Shown here: positions 48,501-60,155 of the stretch, piece by piece
Layout: each line of letters starts with the position of its first letter
How positions within the stretch are numbered: position 1 is the stretch's first letter
Assembly: GCF_933775445.1 (NCBI RefSeq)
Contig: NC_065877.1
Coordinates: 31,992,001 to 32,056,000 of the forward strand
Source of the DNA: Argentina anserina
Taxonomy: Eukaryota; Streptophyta; Magnoliopsida; Rosales; Rosaceae
Length of the DNA: 64,000 nt
Direction: 5' to 3'
Program-made: the position numbers and the translations under genes
Notes under the pieces: model-generated
Database searches by the model: none
What the model was told of the DNA's origin: nothing
The model's input: the letters and a program-made list of their open reading frames with translations, nothing else

Positions 48501-48739
48501 CTCAGAACAGTATAATTTGACTCGAGCCCATTTCAGAAACAAGTCTCAGCTACCTGATTGATCACAAAACAATCCCCACGAACACACCTTTTAAAAATTA
48601 TGAAGAAGATTGAGAACAAGCAATACCTATTGGTGAAGAGCATTCCAGCACAGAAGCAGCTTAAACAAAGCAAGAGGGTCCATTTCTGTGAAATTACACT
48701 TCTGGAAGAAGAAGAGTCTCCTCTGCTTTTCCAAGTCAT
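45532..48739 (-). CDS. beta-1,3-galactosyltransferase, GT31 family, Golgi type II membrane protein
   Basis: Eleven exons (48627-48739, 48219-48315, 48044-48108, 47750-47958, 47592-47655, 47279-47351, 47017-47137, 46699-46786, 46487-46612, 46272-46381, 45532-45680) join in frame to 404 residues. The family transfers galactose in beta-1,3 linkage to glycoprotein or arabinogalactan acceptors in the Golgi. A single membrane anchor lies at about residues 19-36 ([19 protein letters not shown]) after a short cytosolic tail. The DUF4094-like stem follows ([13 protein letters not shown] to about 115). The catalytic domain starts near [20 protein letters not shown]. The metal-binding DDD is at residues 240-242 in [25 protein letters not shown] is the conserved EDV motif. 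The length equals typical plant members. The last intron carries a retroposed insert. Confidence 0.93.
45845..46120 (+). mobile_element. retroposed sequence with A-tail and 14-bp target duplication
   Basis: The direct repeat ATCTGAGATTTGAA occurs at 45831-45844 and again at 46121-46134. The 276 bp between them end in a run of nine A, with AATAAA about 25 bp earlier (near 46090). A long duplication plus an A-tail is the mark of LINE-driven insertion. The body could be a 5'-truncated LINE tail or the 3' end of a processed mRNA. It lies in the last intron of the galactosyltransferase, antisense to it. Confidence 0.8.
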
Positions 48740-49060
48740 CTTCTTATTCTTCTTCTTCTTCCCCCCCAAATTCTCTTCCAACTTTCCAAAACCAAATGTT
48801 CCACTAAATTCCCATAAGAACAAAACAGTGACCAAATGGACAAAAATCAAATGCCCACAAGGAGAAGCAGGCAGAGAATATGAAAGCGTGACAACGTTTG
48901 AAAGCAAGAGCTTTAGGTACAAGATTTAAGGAGGGAAGGGTGGAACGAGAGAATCAGAACAGAGTGAGTGCTTCTCTGTTTTTAACTTGTCATTTGTATT
49001 CTTGTTCCTTTCTTTATCCTATTGCTTTGCTTTGAGCACTTTCTAGAGAGAGAAAGATGG

Positions 49061-49099
<39 letters not shown>

Positions 49100-49669
49100 C
49101 TTCTTCGCAGGCAAGGGACGTTGAACAAGAGTGAAGAAGAGGAGGACTCACTAACTAGCACTTAAGAGTTCAATTTACCAAACCGTCTCTGTCAGACCTT
49201 TCCTTACTATTTCGGCTATATAATAACAGCTCCCGAACTGACCTTATTGCCCTTGGGGGACTAATGTATACTCTGTATTTAACTTGTAATTCCCACATAT
49301 ATATATTACATGGGACCATGGAGACAGTGGGCATGTTCTTATTACTGGTGGTCACATGGCAAAAACATGCCTATAGGTTTGCAATTTTCAAATTTGTAAA
49401 TGGGTTTACTTATGTAATGATCGAAAAGGAGAATTTATACATGTTGGTACGTAATAAGTAATGTATACATCTTACATCTATAACACGGGATGTGATTATA
49501 CTTGTGATACCTAGTATGTGCTTATAATTAATCCTTAGATATACATTCAATTTTAGGCACGTTCTGAGTTATAATTTCTAATAGGCTTTAGGTGTTCGAT
49601 CGATCGAGAGCTGTTGCATTCTTCTTCGACTTACCAACTTTCATTATCATATTAATTGTGTTAAATTAT
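48740..49669. other. galactosyltransferase promoter/leader and intergenic
   Basis: The CT-rich stretch read on the minus strand just upstream of 48739 is probably the 5' leader. A (GA)n tract of about 18 units lies at 49063-49097. No other gene was recognised. Confidence 0.5.
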
Positions 49670-49674
49670 CTAAC

Positions 49675-49811
49675 TGTCGGCGTGAATCCGGCGCCAAATC
49701 CGGCGCAAAACACGGGCCGTGATTCACTCCAGTAAATCATGTTAGATTAGGCTATATAATTGTTGAATCTGTGTATGAATGTATTAAGCAAACAATCAGT
49801 TTAATTCAAGT
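49675..49811 (+). repeat. 5' LTR of the copia element
   Basis: Starts TGTCGGCGTGAATCC and ends AATTCAAGT. The internal GGCTATATAATTG may serve as the TATA box. The end lacks the usual CA; the boundary is set by the target duplication and the primer-binding site. Confidence 0.9.
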
Positions 49812-49823
49812 TGGTATCAGAGC
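49812..49823 (+). other. primer-binding site (initiator tRNA-Met)
   Basis: TGGTATCAGAGC, complementary to the 3' end of plant initiator tRNA-Met, follows the 5' LTR without a gap. Confidence 0.9.
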
Positions 49824-50453
49824 TCTTGTTGAGCCTCTGTTTTCTGGGTATTTTTCTGTTTTTTTCCTTTTTTAGCCGCCGAGCATTGCTTCTCCGTCGT
49901 GCCACTTCCGCTCCGTCATCTGCTACGACCGGCTCTGGTGCCCACCCTCCCGGCTGTCCTCTCTGCTCCGCCCTCCCGGCTGTCCTCTCTGCTCCGCCCT
50001 CCCGGCTGCCCTCGCTGCTCCGGTGTCTGCCTCGCAGCGACGACGACACACGCACAGTCGCGCTCCACCGCCGAGACGCTCCTCCTCTCCGGTCGCGCTC
50101 CACCGCTGAGAGCTCTCCTGCCCCTCGGATCTCCTCCGTCAAATTCCCCCGATCCGATCGGCGAATTTCGGTGAATTTCTGCCCACTCTCGACCCGACCC
50201 GGCCTTCTCTCCACCCGGCCCACTCTCAACCCGACACGGCCCGCTATACAGGACCCGGTCAACTTGACCCGACCCAGAAACATGACCCGACCCGGTACAC
50301 CCGACCCGACCCGTCCAGAAACAGTAGCCTTTTTATCAGTGCATACGCACCGTCAGTGCACCTGCACCGGAGACGGATTCTTCTCCATTTTTATCCTTTT
50401 TTTGCTGCCATGGTCAAATTGGTCTGGCTTTCAATATTTCTCACTCTGTTAGT
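49824..50453 (+). other. GC-rich leader frame in place of gag
   Basis: An open frame spans 49811-50452. It is Pro, Ser, Arg and Leu-rich with no CCHC zinc knuckle or other gag motif. It contains three tandem copies of a unit of about 26 bp (CCCTCCCGGCTGTCCTCTCT plus more) at about 49945-50020, and GACCCGACCCGG-type repeats at about 50195-50312. The composition is far more GC-rich than the pol region. It may be an acquired host segment replacing gag. Confidence 0.6.
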
Positions 50454-53400
50454 TTGGATACATGGATTATTGATTCTGGTGCATCTGATCATATAACTTA
50501 TGACAAATCTCATTTTACCGAATTGTCCACTCCACCCGTACCCTATGTTACTACTGCTAATGGTGAGGCATTCCCCGTGTTAGGGACAGGGTCTGTTCGT
50601 ATTACTCCCACCATAGAGCTTAACAATGTACTCTATGTACCTGCTTTATCTCATCATTTGATATCTGTTCCCCAATTGAACGCTGACGCTCAGTGCTCTG
50701 TGACCTTTTTTCCTATGTATGTGATATTTCAAATCTTCTCACCGGACGGGTAATTGGTCGGGGGTATCTGAGGGGCCGGTTGTTTCATCTGGATCTGACA
50801 TACGCAGGGGAAAAACCAGAGGGACAGTCTCGGACCGCTTTACTCTCCACTTCTGACAAGCTAAGTGAAATTTGGTTATGGCATCGTCGCTTAGGGCATC
50901 CATCTTTTAGTGTTATGAAAAAATCCATGCCTACTTTGTTTATTAGTGTGGACGAGTCTTGTTTATGTTGTGAGACATGTGTTTTGGGCAAGAGTCATTG
51001 ATCTACTTATTCCCCTAGTACTTCTACTAAAAGTTTTCTTTCTTTTGAATTAATTCATTCTGATGTTTGGGGACCCTTTAAAGAGTCTACGGTGTCAGGA
51101 ATGCGATATTTTGTGTCATTCATTGATGATTGCACACGTCTTTCATGGATTGTTCTTCTTAAAAATAAAGATGAGGTTTTTCCAGCTTTTCGTGCCTTCC
51201 ATACCTCTGTCCAAACACAATATAATGCCACCATTCGAGTTCTTCGTTCTGATAATGAGGGGGAATATGTGAATCATGCCTTTCAGGAGTTCTTTAACAC
51301 ACGGAATTGTTCATCAGACAACGTGTCCTTACACACCTGAGCAAAATGGGGTTTCTGAAAGGAAAAATCGTCATCTACTTGATATGGCTCGATGTATTCT
51401 TTTTAGTGCCCACATGCCTAAATACCTTTGGGGTGATGCTGTCATTACTTCCGCCCACCTCATTAATCGTCTTCCATCTCGTGTCCTTCAAGGGAAAGTT
51501 CCCTATGAGGTGCTTGCATCTCATGTCTCATTACCTTCTTTTCATAATCTTCATGCCCGTGTTTTCGGTTGTGTTGTTTTTGTTCATCTTCCACAACATC
51601 AGCGTTCTAAGTTGGATGCCCAGGCAGTTAAATGTGTGTTTGTTAGGTACGGAGGACATCAGAAAGGGTACTGGTGCTATCACCCCCCTACCCGGAAGTA
51701 CTATGTCACTATGGATGTTACATTCTTTGAGGACATGAGTTATTTTTCCTCTTTTGATATTGCGCTTCAGGGGGAGAATTCATATTTTGAAGAGCTGTAT
51801 CGTGGAGAGGGGGAGGCAAGTGAGCCAGTCGATATGGTAACAGGTTCCGTTGAGATTACCAATGTGTCAGCTACACAGACACCACCGGAGGTCTTCACTC
51901 GAGAGATTCAAGCACTAGAAACTGACAACACAACTGCCCCTCATGTTTCCCGTACAACTGTTTATACTCCTGACAAATGCTCTCCTGGTACAGAAGATCA
52001 CTCACCTGAGGTAGACAATATGTTTTGCCAAACATGTCTACTCGGGGTCAACCAACAAAAAGATATGAACCTACCCTTCAGACTAAAGCCAAGTATCCGG
52101 TAGCGAATTTTATATCTACCAAAATATTATCTAAGTCATATGAGTCATTTGTGAATCAAATATCTACTGTATCAGTACCTAACAAAGTACATGATGCATT
52201 GGGAGATCCAAAATGGAGGAGAGCAATGGAGGAAGAGATGGAAGCATTACAAAAGAACAATACTTGGGAGCTTGTACCTCCACCATATGGCAAAAAGACT
52301 GTAGGATGTCGTTGGGTGTTTACAGTGAAGCATAATCCAGATGGGTCAGTAAGCCGGTATAAAGCACGCTTAGTAGCAAAGGGGTTCATCCAGACATATG
52401 GCATAGACTATGATGAGACATTTGCACATGTTGCAAAGATAAACACTATCCGGGTATTGCTTTCTGTCGCTGCTAACTTGAACTGACCACTTAGGCAGTT
52501 TGATGTTAAGAATGCATTCCTTCATGGAGAACTAACGGAGGAAGTATACATGAATCTTCCGCCTGGATACATGGCCGCTTCTCCAAGTAACTCCGTATGC
52601 AGATTGAGAAAGTCTTTGTATAGTCTTAAACAGTCACCTCGTGCTTAGTTTGGAAGATTCTCACAATTCATGAGAAAAATTGACTACATGCAGAGTAATT
52701 CAGACCACACATTATTTCTCAAACACCAACAAGGGAAGGTAACAGCCTTAATCATATATGTTGACGATATGGTAGTTACTAGTAATGATACTATTGAGGT
52801 GGACAGATTACAAAAGCAGCTAGCCACAGAGTTTGAAATGAAGGACCTAGGTACACTCAAGTACTTCTTGGGCATTGAGGTAGCCCGGGAAAGTGATGGT
52901 ATCTATTTGTGTCAGAGGAAGTACATCCTTGATCTACTAACGGAGACAGGTATGTTAGATTGCACTCCAATTGATACTCCTCTTGAGCAGAATCATCGGT
53001 TAGCAGAGTACCCAGATCAAGTGCCCACTGACAAAACTCGTTATCATAGGCTAGTTGGACGCCTGATTTATTTGTCACATACCATGCCAGATATTGCGTA
53101 TGTAGTAAGTGTAGTGAGTCAGTTTATGCATAATCTGAGTGTGGATCACATGGATGCTGTTGTGAGGATTTGAGGTACTTATAGTCAGCTCCAGGGAGAG
53201 GAGTAATGTTTTCTAATCACAACAATATCCTTGAGATTTGTGGCTTCACATATGCAGACTGGGCTGGAAATATTATAGATCAGAGATCCACATCAGGGTA
53301 CTTTACATTTGTTGGAGGTAATCTTGTTACGTGGAAGAGTAAGAAACAAAATGTAGTAGCTCGATCCAGTGCTGAAGCAGAATACAGAGGTATGGCTCAG

Positions 53401-53708
53401 GGAGTGTGCGAATTATTATGGCTTAGAAATTTGCTACAAGATTTGGGTATTAAGCCTAAATGTGCTATGCAACTGTACTGTGACAACAAGGCAGCCATTG
53501 ATATTTCACATAATCATGTGCAACATGATCGTACAAAACATGTGGAGGTGGATCATCACTTTATAAAAGAGAAGCTAGACGCGAAGATCATTAGTTTTCC
53601 TTTTGTTTCTACATAAGAGCAACTTGTCGATATGCTCACAAAAGAAGTGTCTAAAAGAGTCTTTTATGATTCATTTAGCAAGTTGGGCATGGTTGATATG
53701 TATGCACC
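50454..53708 (+). pseudogene. copia pol remnant (protease, integrase, reverse transcriptase, RNase H)
   Basis: Domains lie in copia order. Aspartic protease: WIIDSGASDH near 50457. GAG-preintegrase: WHRRLGHPSF near 50880. Integrase core: SDVWGPF near 51059 and DNEGEY near 51251. Reverse transcriptase: GCRWVF near 52308 and the active site YVDDM near 52759. RNase H: YADWAG near 53250 and SSAEAEY near 53370. In-frame stops occur near 51001, 52484 and 52647, each explained by a C:G to T:A transition, and another near 53614. Frameshifts lie near 50730, 51310, 52060 and 53170. The product cannot be made intact. Confidence 0.92.
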
Positions 53709-53713
53709 AACTT

Positions 53714-53722
53714 GAGGAGGAG
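53714..53722 (+). other. polypurine tract
   Basis: GAGGAGGAG directly precedes the 3' LTR and would prime plus-strand synthesis. Confidence 0.8.
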
Positions 53723-53858
53723 TGTCGGCGTGAATCCGGCGCCAAATCTGGCGCAAAACACAGGCCGTGATTCACGGAGTAAATCATGTTAGATTAGGCT
53801 ATATAATTATTGAATCTGTGTAAGAATGTATTAAGCAAACAATCAGTTTAATTCAAGT
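53723..53858 (+). repeat. 3' LTR of the copia element
   Basis: It matches the 5' LTR except for about seven or eight differences, including a short indel near the middle (CACTCCAGTAAAT against CACGGAGTAAAT). Confidence 0.9.
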
Positions 53859-53863
53859 CTAAC

Positions 53864-56479
53864 ATGATATCGTGATTTCAAGTGACGAAAAATGGAAGTT
53901 TCTCAACTACAAGTCTAAAAGTATAGGACAAAAAAACAGTAATAGCAAAGCTAGGGTTACCGAGAAGGTAGGGAGCCTTTAATATGTAGTTGGCTATACA
54001 AAATAATTGCATATAGACATATACTTATGTGCAAGAAAGACGAAGAAAATTGACTTGGCATGTGGTTCTTCTTCTTCTTCTTCTTTATGTGAATCTTGTG
54101 ATATAGTCATATAGGGCGGTGATGTACATATATTCCCTACAAATGTATATAATGTAGGTTCTGCAGGTCTTTAGGTGCTACATTGTGCTAGTTGACTTCA
54201 ACAATAAACATATAACCAATTGTATCCCAAATACGTACGGCATATGCAATATAGGAACGTATTAAGCTCTCATCTAATTAAGTAGTGGTGCTCATGAAGC
54301 CTAGTATGTTTGAACTTTAAACAGCTCACAGTGCAATACAAAATGTTGGAAGAGGAGGAGCTTGTTACACAACTAATTGTTGTTTTTAAGGATTTTTATG
54401 GACTGTTTAACATTTCATAACACAAGTGGGAGCTCTAGGTCGTGAAAGTTCAAGCAACCCACGTGTGAAAAGGCAACGATTATCCTTTTTTGGTTTAAAT
54501 TTTGGAAATAAAGGGAAGAAATAGATCGAATGGAACTCGAGTTCAAGCTACAAATGTGTATAACAATTTCCGGGGTTAGCCTTTACATTTTAATCTGGAT
54601 GATGAATTGGGATGCGTTCTTAATGAGGAGAAAAAGGTTGGTGAAAAATTTGATGCTGAATTGGGTTTGGATGGCCAGTATGGTACTGGTATTCGCAAAA
54701 AGAATTTGGAAGTTCATCTGTACGTTCATAGTCATGATTATAAGCTAACATTTTGGCAGTAATAAATCGATTACCGTAGCTTAATTAAATATGGCATTCA
54801 GTCATTGAGATATGATCAATAAAGTTAGTTGTTAAAACGTATCAAAAAAAAGTTAGTTGTTAAAATTTTGTTTGATTCTCAGGAGAGCCCCTGTACTGTT
54901 TAATGATATACAGACCTCAATCATGCATATAAAAATACTGCTTGGAAGTTTGCCTTACAGATCAACATGCATAGTTCAATCTAGGCGTTTAGCATCAACA
55001 TAATAATTAAATTGCCTCCATGTATAAAAATAATAATAGTAGTGACAATCCATATATAACTCCACTAGTATAGGATAACGTACTATATACAAGTACCGAT
55101 AGGTCGTGCCAAGACTAGTAAATCTCACTCCTAGCCAAAATGGAATTAAACTATAAGCCTCAAATTACAATTCACAAAAGAGTTAGCTGGTAAACAAGGG
55201 GACATGGTCATAATTTAGGATCGGAAGAACACAAAACAAATGAACTCGACTCGTTTATAGTGGTTCATGAATCATATGATTGAGAAAGAACTAGTTGTTT
55301 AGGAGGTGAAGTCATACTTTAACTTGTAGATCAAATGAAAATAGAATGATTAAAAGATTATGGAATCTTAAAGCTAATAATCATGTAGTGAGAAACCTGA
55401 ACAAAAAGAGAAGCCAGAGCATTTCACTTGCTTACGGAAAAAGCCGCACGTGCACGTGATCAGATCTAAGAACTCGGTTGCGTGGCGCACCCCATTGGTG
55501 GGTTCCCTTTAGTTGGAAAATTTGTCAGTGCTCCTAATTGTGCAATGGTTTTTCCGAACACATGAATTTATTACACTTAAATTATAATTTTATATATTTT
55601 TATTATTTATAAAATGATATTCATGAATATTAATAATTTTAAATTATAATTTCGGGTTAGAATTTAGAGTTTAGAGTAGAATTTATAATTTAGAATTTAG
55701 AGTTTTAGAGTTTATAGTATTAAAGTGTAGGACTTAGAGTTTCATCAAGAAATTTAAAATAATTTTTAATAAAATAACTTAAACATAATTAAATCATAAA
55801 TATGAAATGGTAATATAAAATGAGTATACCGGTTTTGTCAAGTGTTGTGCGGACCGAAAAATTCCTCGGTTGGTTGTCCATTAATCATGTGACACATCAC
55901 GTGTAAACTGAAAAAGTTCTCCTCCTCTCTGCATGGAGCGGGGCCCGCACCACGAGAACGGAAGCATCACGTGTCATTATTTGGTGCGCCATGTTAAACT
56001 GTCAGAGTTTCTTTTCTGCTCATCATCAACATCAACATCCTCCCTGCTGGTTTGTTCCGAACTTCCGATAGGAGGGGAAGATTAATATTTAGGGTTTTGC
56101 AGATTTGATTTAAATGTGTTCAGATAAAGGTTCTCGGGAACATGCACATTGGAGTTAGCTAGCTAGTTTAGGAGTTAGTTTAACAATTTACAAGAGATCG
56201 ATCTAAAGAGGAAACCAAACTATAAGGATTCAACATGCCTAGCCCCTTTGGAAGAAGATCCCGCGGAGTTGTAGATACATCATGCACGGACTCCATAGCT
56301 GGATGATGTAGTTTGTGTATGATTACGTACATCGGTACATGTCTAGTTGATCATGTAATTATGGTGTAGTTCTTTTTTATGAGGCCATGCCACATTTTGC
56401 CTCCTGATCGAATGTAATATCCATGCATGAGTACGTACGAGTATTGATAGTATTATTCATTCTAGATTTATAAGAAGAA
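53864..56479. other. intergenic, no gene recognised
   Basis: No exon chain was found. The region at about 55660-55750 has degenerate TTTAGAGTTTAGAG units that loosely resemble plant telomere repeat. A 72-codon frame at 54530-54748 has no recognisable domain. Confidence 0.45.
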
Positions 56480-56735
56480 TAAAAATATAAAGAGGCCGGC
56501 CAGGAAATTAACCAAATTACAGTTTGGTTAGTTATATAGACGATTACGGCCGTTTTGAAGGAGTCCATTGTAGACATCTCGGTGCCCGCCCTTTATTGTG
56601 TGTGTGTATATATATAAAAATATAAAGAGGCCGGCCAGGAAATTAACCAAACTACAGTTTGGTTAGTTATATAGACGATTACGGCCGTTTTGAAGGAGTC
56701 CATTGTAGACATATCGGTGCCCGCCCTTTATTGTG

Positions 56736-56749
<14 letters not shown>
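56480..56749 (+). repeat. direct tandem duplication, about 137-bp unit
   Basis: A unit starting AAAAATATAAAGAGGCCGGC (from about 56480) is repeated from about 56616 with only two or three substitutions in the unique part. Both units end in a (TG/TA)n tract after GCCCGCCCTTTATTG. The high identity implies a recent event. Confidence 0.9.
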
Positions 56750-56777
<28 letters not shown>

Positions 56778-57060
56778 CCGGATTGAGAGCGGACGTCAGC
56801 CTTGCACTAAAAGTCTGGACGTCGGAGATTTCGGCGACCGGCGAAATTTGAAATTTTTCAGAAATTTGCAGATTTCGGCCGCCGTATATTAGCGCTTGAG
56901 TTCTAACTGGCACAGACAAGAGTGCCGGGAGAGAGGGAGTGCGGCGGGCACCATCCGCACCATCTTGAACATCACCGTCTCCGAAACGGGCGAATCCGCA
57001 CCATGCAGACGTTTGTTCCTGATCTTCCATATATATATACACATACGTGTGTGATGCACA
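56750..57060 (+). repeat. dispersed repeat related to 17580-17930
   Basis: GGCACAGACAAGAGTGCCGG near 56909 and neighbouring blocks match the copy near 17779. The sequence follows directly on a (TA)n(GA)n tract (about 56738-56776). No coding function was recognised. Confidence 0.5.
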
Positions 57061-57439
57061 GTGCGTCCTTTTAACAGTGGTAACTATACGTCCATCTACC
57101 GACAAAAACATACTCTTTGATTAAGATTATGTTGATTAGTGATTACTTAATGAATTAACATCATGATACTCAATTTTGTGAATGATGTGAAGTTTTATTA
57201 TCATTAATGTTCATTTGTTTCTGTTATCTTCTTAATTCTCAAGACGTCATTGTTCCTTTCTAGTCGGCTAAATTGTCAAAAGAAGAAACTTTAATTTGGC
57301 GAAGGGATCGACATGAGGTCTTGTTTGTAGCGGACCGTTCTTATATAATTTCAGTCACGAAAAGTTTTAATTAGTTTGAGACTATGAGCTTCTTTCACCC
57401 AATAACTGGAAACATCTCCCAACCATAAAATAGTGTTTT

Positions 57440-57790
57440 AAAAAAATTAGGCTTTATCTAATTTGCTACTCTAGGAATCATCTTAGTGTAATTTATTACC
57501 AAAAATTATATTTCTGTCAATTTGCTATCCTAGGTTTTTATAATTAGCCAATTTACTACCCAAAGTATTATTTTTTGTCAAATTGCTACCATATGTTTCT
57601 AAAATTAACTAATTTTTATCATTTTGTCATATCATTTTGTCAATTTTTTAATTCTCCCTAATAAGTGACTTAATATGAAAATCCAAATAAACAAATGGGT
57701 TAATATTGAAAAGTCTGAAATAGTAAATTTTGCTTAAAGTTAGCAAATTGACAAAATTAATACTTAGGTAGCAAACTGGCAATTATGCCA
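57440..57790. repeat. short-unit repeat cluster with an inverted end
   Basis: Three diverged direct units of about 46-60 bp built on (T/A)ATTTGCTA(C/T)CCTAGG(T) run through 57455-57600. Inverted versions (TTAGCAAATTGACAAAAT and TAGGTAGCAAACTGGC) are at about 57735-57775. This is probably the remnant of a small inverted-repeat element. Confidence 0.6.
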
Positions 57791-59838
57791 AGAAATTAAT
57801 AATAATTTTGTCTGGATATACAGTAACTATCATTAGTTCAAAGAGCTTCTCCAAAAAACAAATCACATCATCATTAGTCCAAAGAGGAAGGGAAAATGAA
57901 GGGTAATTATTCTGTGTACCCGGAACACCACGTTATGTGATGTACCTAACCAATCATTACTTCATGGTGTGGTAAATATGTACGCGGTGAAATGAGAAAA
58001 TATTATTTAAATATGAGTAACCAATCAGAAACAAATATAGTAACAAATAAACTAATAGCATTAAGAAGTATGTCAAGTAGATTATGTACCAGATACATAT
58101 AATAATTGTTCAAATCATAATTAGCAGGTAAACAGTATTTTCATGCGGACGTTAATGCAAATGGTTAGTTGCACTTGTTTGTCATCTTATGAGATATTTT
58201 GAAAATGAAAAGACTTTGGAGATACGAGTACGGTAGACATTTTTGATCATTTTCATATCATACGAGCTAGTATAGGAATTTTCAATTTTTTTGTTTTGCT
58301 ACGACTGAGTATGGAAACTAATTTCATGTGTATCAATCCTGATAAAAGAAAGAAATTGATTCAATCTTCAAATGTAAAACTGTAAATGGCTGCGCTTGTT
58401 GGGAAATTGGATGGATCGCTAGCTGTTTGCTTGCAAAGGGAGTCCCTGTCGCTTTACAACACCTCTTCATGGTTTCTATTCTCTGTCTCTCTATTCTCTA
58501 AGCAACCCAAAGCTGCCATTGCATGTACTAGACCATCCATTGTTTGGTGCAGAAAATCCCATTTTCAAGCCACAAATCATCTGCAATAAAACTCAGTACG
58601 TACGAGGGAGACTTTGTTAAGAAGCCAAAGGGCAATTGTGTATTTGTATACCGTGTACGCACTACGCACTCTATATAGGACGAAACACTATGAGCCATTT
58701 GCCAATTTGCAAAGGCTGCAATTATTTCGTTTTTATATGCTGTCACTGTACTTTATGCGCGCAAGAGGATCATTCTTGAATTCAAGTTATTACGAGTGTT
58801 TGATTACCATAGTCTACGGCTTTAACCTGATATTATAGTTTTTTTTTTCCAGGTCAAAAGATGAGAAAATTAAATTAAGACCCTAAATGAGCTAAAAGAC
58901 GTATGCAACAAGAAGTATAATCCTTCAAAGTTTAGCTAGCTACTTGCTAGTTGTTAGCTAGTTAGTTCAATCAAATTAGCACGAGGCTTTTAGACCAGGG
59001 AATTTTAGCGCATAAGAAGCAAATCCTTCCGGAGCTAATAGTTTCTCTAGTGATTGCCTAGCCATGGTAAGTATGAGACTCGCTCTTCTTTAATTACTCA
59101 TTGTCTTCTGTCTTTCGCAAGTTGGTGGTTGTACCCTTTATTTATTTTAGATATGTTTCAATATGTACTATATATTTTTTATATATACTATTAGTGTTTT
59201 AGTCTTTTTTTTTCTTTTTTCTTTTACTTTGTTTATAAGAATCAAACGAAGGATTAGAGATATGGAGATCGAGTCTCCCTGCTGATTTGTTAATTTGTTG
59301 AATTATATCTTTTGCTAGTAGGTTAGGAAAAGTAGAGATATGTCAAGCGTGAATATATGAATCCACAATAAGAAGATTATTTGGTTGAGTTTGTTGAACT
59401 TCCACCATTTGAAAATTGAAATAGTTGCTTTCCAGCAAAGACTAAAATGGATCAAACCTTTAGCAGTTGTGCTTTCAGCATATATATAATCATTTCCAAA
59501 GCTGGTTGAAGAAGACTTACCAGCTCGTCTCTTATATTCCTACTCCATCAAGGTCACACCTTTAATTTCCTCCATCATACGATCGAGCTCTCTCTTTCTC
59601 CCACTCACACTCGAGATCTCCATTCTCCATCATGCAGGCCCATGCAAGATGAGATCATATTTGTTGGATCTCCTTAAATGGGAACATTAATACCCCATTA
59701 TCCCATCGTCTCTTAACCTCCACTGCTCACTGTGCTGTAAGCTGTAGCTAGCTTTCAGTTTCAGGCCCATTTACAAAACATGTGGTCTTTAATTTCTGCC
59801 ATTCTTTCTCTGCATTCTAATCAGATGCACATATGATT
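57791..59838. other. intergenic, no gene recognised
   Basis: No exon chain, RNA gene or bounded element was found. A 67-codon frame at 58386-58589 has no recognisable domain. Confidence 0.45.
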
Positions 59839-60155
59839 AGCTATATATATTCCATTCCCAACTAGATAGCCTCGTTTAGTTTACCTTTTGGTTTTGGTAT
59901 ATCTTGAAGAATTCTGAGTCTCAAATTTTAAAGCAAGTGCAGCCCTCATCTTAAGAGGAGGACGGTAAGAAAAGAATCTGGAAATGCAGTGGTAGCGGTG
60001 TGGGACTGGAAAATGTCAGATATAATTATAGCTTTACCTAAACATATCATGCTAATTAGTTGTGTCACTTTCCATGGCGCTCCATGCCATAGCTATTTTC
60101 CATTCATGACCCAAATCAATGAAAAGAATCAAAAGATCATAAGAGGAACATAAAG
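59839..60155 (+). repeat. direct repeat flanking the F-box locus, copy A
   Basis: It matches 62757-63510 in the same orientation. Shared blocks include AGCCTCGTTTAGTTTAC, GGTTTTGGTATATCTT, GGAAATGCAGTG, GTGTGGGACTGGAAAA and TTCATGACCCAAAT. This copy lacks the MITE-like insert of copy B. No gene was recognised in it. Confidence 0.85.

Larger units (their letters stand above)
49675..53858 (+). mobile_element. Ty1/copia LTR retrotransposon with short LTRs, defective
   Basis: The 4184-bp element is flanked by an exact 5-bp duplication CTAAC (49670-49674 and 53859-53863). It has 137-bp LTRs, a primer-binding site directly after the 5' LTR, a GC-rich leader frame, a pol region in copia order (protease, integrase, reverse transcriptase, RNase H) and a purine tract before the 3' LTR. 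No gag domain was recognised. Several stops and frameshifts inactivate pol. The LTRs differ at roughly 7-8 sites, so the insertion is not very recent. Confidence 0.93.

Noticed and set aside
55660..55750. Possible interstitial telomere repeat (TTTAGAGTTTAGAG-like)
   Set aside because: The units are too irregular and lack GGG; general AT-rich slippage explains them.
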